Source of the DNA: Clostridium sp.
GTDB taxonomy: Bacteria > Bacillota > Clostridia > Clostridiales > Clostridiaceae
Direction of reading: 5' to 3'
Assembly: GCA_018372555.1 (NCBI GenBank)
Contig: JAHAIU010000002.1
Location: 1 to 64,000 of the forward strand
Length of the DNA stretch: 64,000 nt
Below the pieces are notes generated by a model, which saw only the letters and a list, made by a program, of their open reading frames with translations, was not told the origin of the DNA and searched no databases. Positions 27,396-36,948 of this stretch are shown here, piece after piece (the first letter of the stretch is position 1; each line of letters opens with the position of its first letter). A program made the translations under genes and the position numbers.

Positions 27396-28373
27396 ATCTA
27401 TAAAATAATATTTACCTTCATTAGCTTCAAGTTGTGATATAGTTCCATCTACAGAAATATATAATTTTTCTGTATTTTTATCATCTCCGCCTACAAATAT
27501 TATATTCCCATCTTTATCTTTAGATAATCCTTTTTCAAGATTAATTAATTTAGGAAAATCATAAACTAATCTTTTTATTGAATCTTCACTATATTTGTAC
27601 AAAGAGTAATTATTATTTTCAAGTCTACCTAGTATATATATTCCATCTTTAGTAACTTCAACATCACTTACTTCAACTATCTTATCTATTGTTTCTACTA
27701 ATTCACCTTTATTATTTATTACTTTTAAGAATCTTTCCTTGTTGTCTTTCTCTTGAACAATAATTAAATTTTCCTCAATAGCTTCTAGATATTCTACATA
27801 GCCTAAATCTAATTTAAATAATAAGTTCTCTTTCTTTTCAGAAACATTATAAGTAAAAATCCCATTATTCTTATTATTATCTATGCCATAATATACAAGG
27901 GTGTCTTCATTAATCCAGTCTATTAAGTCACCAGATATTATTACATCACTATTAAAATCAACATAAGTATTACTCTCAATATCCTTAATTTTCAAATCTA
28001 AATATCCATCCTTAACAAAATAAGAAAGGTATTTACCTTTTAAGGATACCTTAGGTGATACAATTGCTTCATCTACCTCAACACTGTATTCTTTAGATAG
28101 ACTATTAATTTTAATCTGTCCATTATCATTAATAATAAAAGTTCCAGACTCTTCATCATAAGAGGTTATAATATAATCTGTATCTACAAGTTCATACTTA
28201 TTATCTTTTAAATTATATATCTTATACTCTCCAGAATTTTCAATAGCAATTGCGCCTTTTGAAAGCTCAATTTTAGGTTCTTCTGGCTCAGTATTATTAC
28301 AACCTATTAAAGCTATATTTATTAATATAATAAAACCACTAAGGAAAACTTTTTTTCTCCCTTTTCTATTCAT
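27387..28373 (-). CDS. Lipoprotein with beta-propeller-like repeats, unknown function
   Basis: A 328-residue protein with an N-terminal signal ending in LIGC (lipobox, Cys at about 25), so it is probably lipid-anchored outside the membrane. The rest is Asp/Glu/Asn-rich beta strands in repeated blocks (YSLYKYS, GIYILGRLE), similar to six- or seven-bladed propeller folds, without enzyme motifs. The start is the ATG at 28373 after GAGGG. It lies 11 bases after dapF and is presumably co-transcribed with it. Confidence 0.75.
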   Translation of the reverse strand: MNRKGRKKVFLSGFIILINIALIGCNNTEPEEPKIELSKGAIAIENSGEYKIYNLKDNKYELVDTDYIITSYDEESGTFIINDNGQIKINSLSKEYSVEVDEAIVSPKVSLKGKYLSYFVKDGYLDLKIKDIESNTYVDFNSDVIISGDLIDWINEDTLVYYGIDNNKNNGIFTYNVSEKKENLLFKLDLGYVEYLEAIEENLIIVQEKDNKERFLKVINNKGELVETIDKIVEVSDVEVTKDGIYILGRLENNNYSLYKYSEDSIKRLVYDFPKLINLEKGLSKDKDGNIIFVGGDDKNTEKLYISVDGTISQLEANEGKYYFIDIN

Positions 28374-28384
28374 TTTATCCCTCT

Positions 28385-29206
28385 TTAATTTAATACTACA
28401 CCGCTGCAAATAAATGTTGCTTCTCCAGTCATAAAAACATCATCATTTACTATTTCTACTATTAGATTACCACCTAATGTAGTTACTTTAGCTTTTGATT
28501 CACAAAGCCCTAGTTTATTTAAAGCTACTAAAGATGCACAGCAACCTGTTCCACAAGCTAGAGTTGCCCCAGCCCCTCTTTCCCAAGTTCTAACTTCTAT
28601 GCTTTCTTTACTATATATCTTTACTAAATTTACATTAGTATTTTCTTTAAATAAATCATACTTTTCTATTATCTTTCCATCTTCCATAGAATATTCATTA
28701 TTATTAATCAAAATAGTATGGGGGACTCCCATTAATAATGATGTTAACTTATATTTTTTATTATTAATTTCTACAACTTCATCAATTAATTCATCCTTAT
28801 TATTAAGCTTTATATCCTCACCTTTAAAACTTGGCTTCCCCATATTAACTCTTACTAACTCTACTTTATCATCTTTATTTATAAATAGCTCTGCAATTTT
28901 AACTCCATCACCTGTTTCAATAGTTATATTTTCCTTTTTAACTATTCCTTCTTCATATAAATATTTGGCAAAACATCTAATAGCATTTCCACACATATTG
29001 GCCCTAGAACCATCACTATTTATTATTATCATCTTAGCATCAGCTAGATCAGAGTTTCTAATTATAACTAACCCATCTGCACCTATTCCAAATCTTCTAT
29101 CACAAACCTTTTTAGCAATTTCTATTTCGTCTTTTAAATAATTTTCTTCTTTATCTATTATAAAAATAAAATCATTTCCTAAGCCTTGCATCTTTATAAA
29201 ATTCAT
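28385..29206 (-). CDS. dapF: Diaminopimelate epimerase
   Basis: Converts LL- to meso-diaminopimelate for lysine and for the peptidoglycan stem peptide (compare the meso-DAP-type MurE in this window). The two catalytic cysteines are in MCGNAIRC and ACGTGCCA. The MQGLGNDF N-terminal motif is present. The length is 273. The start is the ATG at 29206 after GGGAGGG. It is divergent from rqcH. Confidence 0.96.
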   Translation of the reverse strand: MNFIKMQGLGNDFIFIIDKEENYLKDEIEIAKKVCDRRFGIGADGLVIIRNSDLADAKMIIINSDGSRANMCGNAIRCFAKYLYEEGIVKKENITIETGDGVKIAELFINKDDKVELVRVNMGKPSFKGEDIKLNNKDELIDEVVEINNKKYKLTSLLMGVPHTILINNNEYSMEDGKIIEKYDLFKENTNVNLVKIYSKESIEVRTWERGAGATLACGTGCCASLVALNKLGLCESKAKVTTLGGNLIVEIVNDDVFMTGEATFICSGVVLN

Positions 29207-29235
29207 AAAATCCCTCCCTTTAGCTTTATATGCCA

Positions 29236-29265
29236 TTGAAAAATATAATTACTAAATGTTATACT
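29236..29265 (+). promoter_or_regulatory. Probable promoter for rqcH
   Basis: A TTGAAA -35 box and a TTATAC/TATACT -10 box, spaced 17-18 bases, lie about 36 bases ahead of the start codon in the divergent gap with dapF. Confidence 0.5.
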
Positions 29266-29300
29266 AACATTATGTTATTACCAAAGAAAGGATGATACTT

Positions 29301-31025
29301 ATGGCATTGGATGGAATCTACCTATATAGTTTAGTATCTGATTTTAAAAAATCAATATTAAATTCTAAAATAGATAAAATAAATCAACCAGAAAAAGATG
29401 AAATAGTTTTAACTTTAAGGAAAGGAAGAGAAAATATTAAACTTCTAATATCTGCTTCTTCAAGATTTCCTAGAATTCATATTACTAATATAAGTAAACC
29501 AAACCCACTTCAAGCACCTATGTTTACTATGGTAATGAGAAAGTACTTAATTGGTGGAAGAATAACTGATATTCTTCAATTAAATGGTGATAGAATTATA
29601 GAACTTCATATAGAATCTACTGATGAACTTGGATTCAATAGCAAGTATATATTAGTTGTAGAAATTATGGGAAGGCATAGTAATATAACACTTGTAAGGG
29701 ATAGAGATAAAAAAGTTATGGAATGTATTAAACATTTATCTCTAGATAAAAATACTTACAGAGTATTATATCCAGGAGTAGAATATGTATATCCTCCAAC
29801 ATCAAGTAGGCTAAATCCTTTTGATTTTTCTTATGAAAGTTATAATTCTTATATTTTAACTAATGATATTCCTATAGATGAAAATATTTTTTCTAATATT
29901 TTTACTGGTATTAGCAAATCATTATCTAAGAATTTATATAAAAAATTCTCCTATGATAATAATACCATAAATAAGCAATCTTTTTATAATTCATTTAAAA
30001 TTTTCATAGAAAATATTGATAATATTTTTTCTTATAAGATTTATAAAGATGAAAAATCCTTTAAAGACTTTCACTGTGTAAATTTATTTAATTTAGATAA
30101 AGAATATCAGGAAGTTGAATTTGATAATCCTAATATATTACTTGATAACTACTTTGCTACAAAAGATAAGCAAGATAGACTTAATAGTAGAAGTATAGAT
30201 ATGCAAAGACTTATTACAACTAATATAGAAAGATGTACCAATAAAGAAAAGAAATTAAAGGATATTTTAAAGGAATGTGCTAAAAAGGACTCTTATAAGA
30301 TAAAGGGTGATTTATTAACTTCTTATATCTATATGATAAAAAGAGGTGAAAAAAATATAGAGGTATTAAATTTCTATAATGAAGAAAAGGAAGAGTATAT
30401 TAAAATAGACTTAGATGAAAATAAAAGTCCATCTGAAAATGTGCAATCCTATTATAAAAAGTATAATAAACTAAAAAAATCAGAAGAATCTGCTATAGAG
30501 CAATTAGAAAAAAATAATGGAGAATTAGAATATCTTACTTCAGTTTTAACAAATATAATCAATTGTGAAAATTACGATGAAATAGATGAAATAAAAAAAG
30601 AGCTTGTTGAAACAGACTACTTAAGATTTAAAGGAAATAATAAAAATAAAAAATCAAAGCCATCAAAACCTATTCATCTAAAGTCTTCTGATGGAATAGA
30701 TATTTATATTGGTAAAAACAATATCCAAAATGATAACTTAACTTTAAAATTTGCAAATAAAAATCACTACTGGCTTCATACAAAGAATATACCAGGATCT
30801 CATGTTATATTATGTAGTGATAATCCTTCTGACATAGCTCTAGAAGAAGCTGCTAGCTTAGCTGCTTATTATAGCAAAGCTAAAAATTCCAGCAAGGTAC
30901 CAGTTGACTACACTAAAGTTAAAAATATTAAAAAGCCAAATGGTGCAAAACCAGGAATGGTAATTTACCATACAAACAATACAATATATATAGAACCTAA
31001 GTGCTGTAGCACAATGGAAAATTAA
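29301..31025 (+). CDS. rqcH: Ribosome quality control protein RqcH (NFACT/FbpA family)
   Basis: Binds stalled 50S-peptidyl-tRNA and adds alanine tails to mark the nascent chain for decay; the family was earlier called fibronectin-binding protein. The NFACT-N domain starts at MALDGIYLYSLV. A central coiled coil lies at about 380-430, and an NFACT-R domain (about 455-560) has HYWLHTKNIPGSHVIL. The 574 residues are family-normal. The ATG at 29301 follows AAAGGA; an upstream in-frame ATG overlaps that site. It is one of only three plus-strand genes. Confidence 0.94.
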   Translation: MALDGIYLYSLVSDFKKSILNSKIDKINQPEKDEIVLTLRKGRENIKLLISASSRFPRIHITNISKPNPLQAPMFTMVMRKYLIGGRITDILQLNGDRIIELHIESTDELGFNSKYILVVEIMGRHSNITLVRDRDKKVMECIKHLSLDKNTYRVLYPGVEYVYPPTSSRLNPFDFSYESYNSYILTNDIPIDENIFSNIFTGISKSLSKNLYKKFSYDNNTINKQSFYNSFKIFIENIDNIFSYKIYKDEKSFKDFHCVNLFNLDKEYQEVEFDNPNILLDNYFATKDKQDRLNSRSIDMQRLITTNIERCTNKEKKLKDILKECAKKDSYKIKGDLLTSYIYMIKRGEKNIEVLNFYNEEKEEYIKIDLDENKSPSENVQSYYKKYNKLKKSEESAIEQLEKNNGELEYLTSVLTNIINCENYDEIDEIKKELVETDYLRFKGNNKNKKSKPSKPIHLKSSDGIDIYIGKNNIQNDNLTLKFANKNHYWLHTKNIPGSHVILCSDNPSDIALEEAASLAAYYSKAKNSSKVPVDYTKVKNIKKPNGAKPGMVIYHTNNTIYIEPKCCSTMEN

Positions 31026-31050
31026 AAATGAAGAATAAAGAATTAATGAA

Positions 31051-31070
31051 AAAACTCCCTAAGGAGTTTT
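31051..31070 (-). terminator. AAAACTCC hairpin terminator (rlmL side)
   Basis: Arms AAAACTCC / GGAGTTTT with a four-base loop; on the minus strand TTTTTTC follows. It belongs to the recurring element described in the findings. Confidence 0.65.
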
Positions 31071-31078
31071 GAAATAAT

Positions 31079-31108
31079 TAAAAGGGATGCTTTAAAGCAT
31101 CCCTTTTA
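31079..31108. terminator. Bidirectional terminator between rqcH and rlmL-like gene
   Basis: Arms AAAAGGGATGCTT / AAGCATCCCTTTT with a two-base loop. T-rich ends on both strands suit the convergent genes. Confidence 0.8.
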
Positions 31109-31224
31109 TATAATAATTATAATGTAAATTCTTTCGAAATTTTTATAATCATATTTTTGTAATTTGTAACAAATTATTTCCTAAATTGATAATTGTTAAT
31201 TGTTAACTGCTAATTGCTAATTGC

Positions 31225-32382
31225 CTAAATGTGGTTTATAACCATATCTCCATTATTTTTAATTAATTCATTATCAAAATATTGATAATAATAACATTTT
31301 AGCTTACCATTATATAATTTTCTATTTTTACTTGATTTAATATTGAAAGGACTTTCAAAATTTTCATAAGAAGTTAAGATATTAAAATCCCAGTTATTTA
31401 ATTTTTTCTTATAACCACCAAATATCTTATATAGTTCTTCTACTTCTCTCTTTTCTCCAAGTCTTTCACCATAAGGAGGATTTGAAATTATAAATCCATA
31501 TTTTTCTGCACTGGAGAATTCTTTAAAATCTCTTCTATGGAATTCAATATACTTTGATACACCTGCTTTTTCAGCATTGCTTCTAGCTACTTTAAGAATT
31601 CTTCCATCAATATCATATCCTAATAGCTTTATATCTTTATGCTTTATTGCTCTTTCAGCACCTTCCCTTACTTGTTCAAATACATCTGCCTCCATAGTAG
31701 GCCAAGTTTCACAGGTAAAGGATCTACACATTCCAGGAGCAATATTTTGCATTATCATTGCAGCTTCAATTAATATAGTCCCTGAGCCACAAAATGGATC
31801 TACTAAAGCAAAATCTTCCTTCCATCTAGATATTAATACCATAGCCGCTGCTAATGTTTCTTTTAGTGGAGCTGCTCCAGCCTCTTCCCTATATCCTCTT
31901 TTGTGTAAGCCTGGTCCTGATGTATCTATTGTTAATGTTACAACATCTTTAAGAATTGCAACTTCTATTTTATATAAAGGACCATCTTCTGAAAAATGTG
32001 ATACTCCATAAGCTTCACTCATACTATCTACTATGGCCTTTTTTACTATAGATTGACAATCAGGCACACTATGTAAAGTTGACTTTACTGACTTACCATT
32101 AACATGCATTATTCCATCTATAGGTATAAGCTCATTCCATTTTACCTTCTTAGTTCCTTGGAATAATTCTTCAAAGCTTCTTGCTTCAAATTCTGCCATC
32201 TTTATTAAAACTCTATCTGCTGTTCTTAAATGAATATTTGCAATTGCTATATCCATTTCATCACCAGTAAAATAAACCTTCCCATTTTCAGTTCTTAAAT
32301 CCTCATAACCTAATGCCTTTAATTCTTTTACAGTTATCCCTTCAAGTCCAAAGGTAGTGGTTGCAATTAAATCATATTCCAT
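31225..32382 (-). CDS. THUMP-domain class I RNA methyltransferase (RlmL/YpsC family)
   Basis: A 385-residue protein. The N-terminal THUMP RNA-binding part (about 45-155) precedes a Rossmann methyltransferase with DPFCGSGTILIEAAM (SAM loop, about 196) and the N2-guanine catalytic motif SNPPYGERLG (about 300). Homologues methylate guanine in 23S rRNA or tRNA; the exact target cannot be read from sequence. The ATG follows GGAGAC. It is 15 bases after pyrR. Confidence 0.9.
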   Translation of the reverse strand: MEYDLIATTTFGLEGITVKELKALGYEDLRTENGKVYFTGDEMDIAIANIHLRTADRVLIKMAEFEARSFEELFQGTKKVKWNELIPIDGIMHVNGKSVKSTLHSVPDCQSIVKKAIVDSMSEAYGVSHFSEDGPLYKIEVAILKDVVTLTIDTSGPGLHKRGYREEAGAAPLKETLAAAMVLISRWKEDFALVDPFCGSGTILIEAAMIMQNIAPGMCRSFTCETWPTMEADVFEQVREGAERAIKHKDIKLLGYDIDGRILKVARSNAEKAGVSKYIEFHRRDFKEFSSAEKYGFIISNPPYGERLGEKREVEELYKIFGGYKKKLNNWDFNILTSYENFESPFNIKSSKNRKLYNGKLKCYYYQYFDNELIKNNGDMVINHI

Positions 32383-32397
32383 ATTCGTCTCCTTACA

Positions 32398-32931
<534 letters not shown>

Positions 32932-32942
32932 TTATTACACCT

Positions 32943-33854
32943 CTACTTCCTTAATGATTCTAATATTTTTTTAAAATAATCAGGTAATTCTGAATCAAAT
33001 TCTATATATTCCTTACTTCTTGGATGAATAAATCCTAAAGATTTAGCATGTAGAACCTGACCACTTAATTTAAACTTCTGTTTCTTAAGTCCATATAAAG
33101 GGTCACCAACTAGTGGATGACCAATTGATGCCATATGTACTCTAATTTGATGGGTTCTTCCAGTTTCTAGATTAAATTTTACTAAAGAAGTTCCATTATT
33201 ATATGTTTCTAATACCTTATAATGAGTAACTGCTCGCTTTCCATCTTCAACTATTGCCATCTTAAGTCTATCTTTTTTATTTCGTCCTAACGGCTTATCA
33301 ACCATTCCTTCTTCTTTAGAGAATTTTCCTTCTACTAAAGCATAGTACTCTCTTTTTATACTATGTTCTTTAAATTGTTCAGATAAAAAATTATGTGCAT
33401 CATCATTTTTAGCAATTACTAGTACTCCTGAAGTATCTTTATCAATTCTATGTACTATTCCTGGTCTAATTACTCCATTTATTCCTGATAAATCTTTGCA
33501 ATGATATAATAATCCATTAACTAAAGTACCTGAATAATTACCTGGCGCTGGATGAACAACCATTCCTTGAGGTTTATTTACTACTATTAAATCTTCATCC
33601 TCATATACTATATTTAATTCTATTTCCTCAGGAATTACATTTAATTCAATTGGTTCTTTCATTAAAACAGTTACATTATCATTGTTTCTTAGCTTATAAT
33701 TACTTTTTACATTTTTATTATTGACAAAAACATTACTCTCATCTATTAAACCTTGAATAAATGATCTAGATTTACCTTCAATCTGATTTGATAAATATTT
33801 ATCTATTCTTTCTCCAACATTTTCTTCTGTTATTATAAAATTTATATTTTCCAT
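32943..33854 (-). CDS. rluD: RluA-family 23S rRNA pseudouridine synthase (RluD-like)
   Basis: A 303-residue protein. An N-terminal S4 domain (about 14-75) precedes the pseudouridine synthase core with the catalytic Asp in HRIDKDTSGVLVIAKN (about 137) and the RTHQIRVHMASIGHPLVGDPLYG C-terminal signature. It modifies uridines in helix 69 or a related 23S site. The ATG is preceded by GTGGAG. Confidence 0.94.
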   Translation of the reverse strand: MENINFIITEENVGERIDKYLSNQIEGKSRSFIQGLIDESNVFVNNKNVKSNYKLRNNDNVTVLMKEPIELNVIPEEIELNIVYEDEDLIVVNKPQGMVVHPAPGNYSGTLVNGLLYHCKDLSGINGVIRPGIVHRIDKDTSGVLVIAKNDDAHNFLSEQFKEHSIKREYYALVEGKFSKEEGMVDKPLGRNKKDRLKMAIVEDGKRAVTHYKVLETYNNGTSLVKFNLETGRTHQIRVHMASIGHPLVGDPLYGLKKQKFKLSGQVLHAKSLGFIHPRSKEYIEFDSELPDYFKKILESLRK

Positions 33855-34256
33855 ATGTTAACTCCACTTATCTATCTTTCAATTAATTGTTTACATTAAT
33901 AGGATTTTATAAAATTAAAGTCTATAAAATTCTTTCTGTAAATATAAAAATTGAAAACATCCTTGATTTGTTTTTATACAAATTACTAAGATTGATTTTT
34001 TAAGATTATTGTACTTAAATATTTTAAAAATACTATTTAAATTAAAAATTCCACATTTAAATACGTATAATTTATTGTAACCTTTATGTAATTATATGCA
34101 CATTATAATATATTGCAACTTTACACTCAATAGATAGAATAGATATTTTTATAATATAGTTCAATTAATAATCTACATTTTATTATTTAAATTTTTAAGA
34201 TATGTAAATTTTATAGAAATAGTATTATTTAAATATCTAATTTAATGAAAAGAAAA
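33855..34256. other. Large AT-rich gap between rluD and divIVA
   Basis: About 400 bases, almost entirely A and T, with no coding frame or known RNA signature. In relatives lspA or a DksA-like gene often lies here; I see no remnant. The rluD promoter should be here but is not distinct. Confidence 0.5.
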
Positions 34257-34273
34257 AACTCCCTAGGGAGCTT
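34257..34273 (-). terminator. Terminator after divIVA
   Basis: A compact GC-core palindrome (CTCCCTAGGGAG) with flanking A/T pairs is followed on the minus strand by TTTTTTCTTTTC, 25-40 bases past the divIVA stop. Confidence 0.75.
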
Positions 34274-34296
34274 TAAAAATCAAAATAAATAATATC

Positions 34297-34896
34297 TTAT
34301 TCTTCAGAATTTGCAAAGAAACTCTTTATTTCATCAATATCATCGTTATAACTATCTTCTATTTCCTCAATATTTTTCCTTGATAAATCTATGCCTTTTT
34401 CTTCTATCATTTTTTCTAACGGCTCAGAAATATTGTAATTCTTAGTTAAATCTTTTTCAAGTTCATCAAAAGTTTCTGTTTGAGCATTCATAAAGTTTCT
34501 AAACTTAGCTCTAAACTTAATAAACTCTTGCTTAACCTTCTCATATTCATCATTAATTAAGATAACATCATTATGAGCTTTATCTAATACCTTCTGAGCT
34601 GATTCATTTGCCTTAGAAAGAATCATTTCAGCTTCTTTTTGTGAAGTTTCTCTAGCTTGTTCTGCTGCATTTTGTGCAAGTAGCAATGTATTTTGAATAG
34701 TATTTTCTATTTTAACATAATGCTCAAGCTTTTCATTGACTCTAGATAAATTTTCCTTTAATCTTGAATTTTCCTTATATAGCTCTTCATAGTTATCTAT
34801 AATTTCATTTATAAATTCATCTACTTCTTCACTATCATAACCCCTAAACCCTTTTTTAAACTCTTTGTTACTTATATCCATTGGAGTAAGCTTCAT
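34297..34896 (-). CDS. divIVA: Cell division initiation / pole-organising protein DivIVA
   Basis: A 199-residue coiled-coil protein that senses negative membrane curvature at septa and poles. The N-terminal lipid-binding motif is ISNKEFKKGFRGYDSEEVDEFI; long heptad regions span about 30-70 and 75-140, with an acidic C-terminus. It is the last gene of the sepF-ylmH-divIVA string, 17 bases after ylmH. Confidence 0.95.
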   Translation of the reverse strand: MKLTPMDISNKEFKKGFRGYDSEEVDEFINEIIDNYEELYKENSRLKENLSRVNEKLEHYVKIENTIQNTLLLAQNAAEQARETSQKEAEMILSKANESAQKVLDKAHNDVILINDEYEKVKQEFIKFRAKFRNFMNAQTETFDELEKDLTKNYNISEPLEKMIEEKGIDLSRKNIEEIEDSYNDDIDEIKSFFANSEE

Positions 34897-34913
34897 AATA
34901 TCACCTCTAAATT

Positions 34914-35684
34914 TTAAATATATTTTTTAATTCTCACCTTTTGCTTCCCACTTCTAGTTTCACCTATAATATCTCCTACTAAAAACTTACCACTACCTCT
35001 AACAGTAATCCTTGCACCTTTAATTATTTCTTGGCTTTTATCTTTTGCTTTAACATAGTCTATTAAAACTTTACCAGAGTCAATTACTTCAATAGCCTTT
35101 GATCTAGAGAAATTACAAAGTTTTGCTACTATACTATCAATTCTTAAAGAAGCAACATTTATTACAAACTCTTCAAAATCTACTTCAGGCATATCTTCCA
35201 TATCAGTTAATAAAGTAACTTCAACTGGAGACTTTCCAATATAAGATAAATTACTTAAAATATAATTGCTTATTTCATTAATTACTGGTAAATAAGCAGC
35301 ATTTTCCTTCACTACTATATCACCAATTTTATTTCTTTCTATTCCTAATGACAAAATGCCACCAAGAAAGTCTTTATGCTTCAATTTTGAAAAGTTAGAT
35401 TTATTCATAATTTTAATTATGTCAATGGGAAACTCTATTTTATAATTATTATTAAATGAAATCATTCTTCTTTCAGCTTCTGGAAAAAGCCCATTACTTT
35501 CTACTAAAAAATTATTACTATTTAAATTTTTTTCAAAATAACTCCATATATTTGGTGGATAAAAAGCATTACTAAAAACAGGAATATCTTTTTCATAAGC
35601 TAATTTATATTTTTCATAAATCTTAATTGCATCTATAATGTCTTCATCCATAAAAATATTAAGGAGTTTTTCCTTAGATAACAT
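34914..35684 (-). CDS. YlmH family S4-domain RNA-binding protein
   Basis: A 256-residue protein, YlmH-like, with an S4 RNA-binding domain at about 185-245 (SKAIEVIDSGKVLIDYVKAKD). In Bacillus, YlmH binds stalled 50S complexes and helps tail nascent chains, a role that parallels RqcH elsewhere in this window. The position between sepF and divIVA is highly conserved. Confidence 0.93.
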   Translation of the reverse strand: MLSKEKLLNIFMDEDIIDAIKIYEKYKLAYEKDIPVFSNAFYPPNIWSYFEKNLNSNNFLVESNGLFPEAERRMISFNNNYKIEFPIDIIKIMNKSNFSKLKHKDFLGGILSLGIERNKIGDIVVKENAAYLPVINEISNYILSNLSYIGKSPVEVTLLTDMEDMPEVDFEEFVINVASLRIDSIVAKLCNFSRSKAIEVIDSGKVLIDYVKAKDKSQEIIKGARITVRGSGKFLVGDIIGETRSGKQKVRIKKYI

Positions 35685-35710
35685 TAAAACAACTCCTTAA
35701 ATTCAAATTT

Positions 35711-36163
35711 TTATTTATTAAAATTAAATAATGCTCTAGAACTTAATTCATTTTTTAACTCATTTGTTACTTCTACATTTGAAGGTGAAAGTAAATATAC
35801 TCTTTGTTCTATTTCTTGAAGTGTTGCTCCTAATACAAAGCAAGAACCACTAATAAAATCAACTAATCTTTGAGCTACCTTAGTTTCTAATGTAGTTGCA
35901 TTAACCAAAACTATTTTTCTTGCCTTAATAGCATCTGCTATATCTCTAGCATCATCATAGTTCATTGGTTTTGTAACCATAACTTTTGCTGTTGATGAAG
36001 TATGTATATTTACTACCTTATTAGCTTTTTGTCTATTTCCAATAGTAACTATATCCTCTACTACTTCCTCTTCTTCCATTTCTTCATCATTTATATCATC
36101 GTATTCATCTTCATATTCTCCAAGGCCAATTATTTCTTTTAATTTTCCAAACATATTACTCAT
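35711..36163 (-). CDS. sepF: Cell division protein SepF
   Basis: A 150-residue protein. An N-terminal amphipathic membrane-binding helix (MFGKLKEIIGLG) precedes an acidic linker and the SepF fold (about 60-145: VMVTKPMNYDDARDIADAIK, with GSCFVLGATLQ). It tethers FtsZ filaments to the membrane. AGGAGGAG precedes the ATG. It overlaps the end of the yggS-like gene by eight bases. Confidence 0.95.
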   Translation of the reverse strand: MSNMFGKLKEIIGLGEYEDEYDDINDEEMEEEEVVEDIVTIGNRQKANKVVNIHTSSTAKVMVTKPMNYDDARDIADAIKARKIVLVNATTLETKVAQRLVDFISGSCFVLGATLQEIEQRVYLLSPSNVEVTNELKNELSSRALFNFNK

Positions 36164-36833
36164 TTAAATCTCCTCCTAAATATTTTCTTTTACCAAATAT
36201 CCCTTCCCCTACTCTAATTAAATTAGATCCTTCCTCAATAGCAATTTTATAATCATGAGTCATTCCCATAGATAATATTTCCATAGATATATTTTTATAA
36301 TTTTCTTTGCTTACTTTATCAAAAATAGCTTTCATCTTACTAAAATAATATCTATTTTCTTCATCATTACCTTTTGGGATAACTGTCATAAGCCCTTTTA
36401 CCTTACAATATTCGCATTTTTCTACTTCTTCTATCATTTTAGGAAGTTCTTCTTCGAATATGCCACCCTTGCTTTCTTCTTTTCCTATGTTAATTTGAAT
36501 TAAGAGATTTGCATAAATCTTATCTTTTGAAAATTCCTTTTCTATTTTTCGAAGTAATTTTATGCTAGATAAAGAATGTATTAAATGTACTTTACCAACT
36601 AAATATTTAACTTTATTAGTTTGTAAATTCCCTATAAAATGCCACCTAATATCTTTTGGAAGAATCTCTTCTTTATATATTAGCTCTTGAACTTTATTTT
36701 CTCCAAAATCTCTTTGATTTTTTTTGTAAGCTAGCTCAAGATCTTCAATTGGCTTAGTCTTTGATACAGCTACTAAAGTCACATTGTTTGGTATTTTTCC
36801 TATTATCTCTGCTATATTTTCTCCTATATTCAA
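36156..36833 (-). CDS. YggS-family pyridoxal-5'-phosphate homeostasis protein
   Basis: A 225-residue alanine racemase-like single TIM barrel. The PLP lysine lies in LVAVSKTKP (about 24), with GENKVQE, WHFIGNLQTNK and the C-terminal MGMTHDY / IRVGEGIFGKR motifs. It balances free PLP; enzymatic activity is not known. It starts at TTG after AGGAGG. Clustered with sepF as in most Firmicutes. Confidence 0.94.
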   Translation of the reverse strand: MNIGENIAEIIGKIPNNVTLVAVSKTKPIEDLELAYKKNQRDFGENKVQELIYKEEILPKDIRWHFIGNLQTNKVKYLVGKVHLIHSLSSIKLLRKIEKEFSKDKIYANLLIQINIGKEESKGGIFEEELPKMIEEVEKCEYCKVKGLMTVIPKGNDEENRYYFSKMKAIFDKVSKENYKNISMEILSMGMTHDYKIAIEEGSNLIRVGEGIFGKRKYLGGDLNE

Positions 36834-36948
36834 GACACTACCTCCTATTAAAGTATTTAGTTAGCAATTTACATAATCAATTTACATAATGTACTTATTC
36901 TACACAAAGTCTTAAAATCCTTCATTTTTTTAATTTTTTTATTTTAAG

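Noticed and set aside
28599..29141. 180-codon plus-strand frame opposite dapF
   Set aside because: Ser/Leu/Ile-rich antisense frame, typical of AT-rich coding complement; dapF is unmistakable on the other strand.
31182..31224. CRISPR-like or tandem repeat (AATTGTTAATTG / CTAATTGCTAATTG)
   Set aside because: Too short and irregular, with no spacers or cas genes; better explained by the AT-rich intergenic element family.
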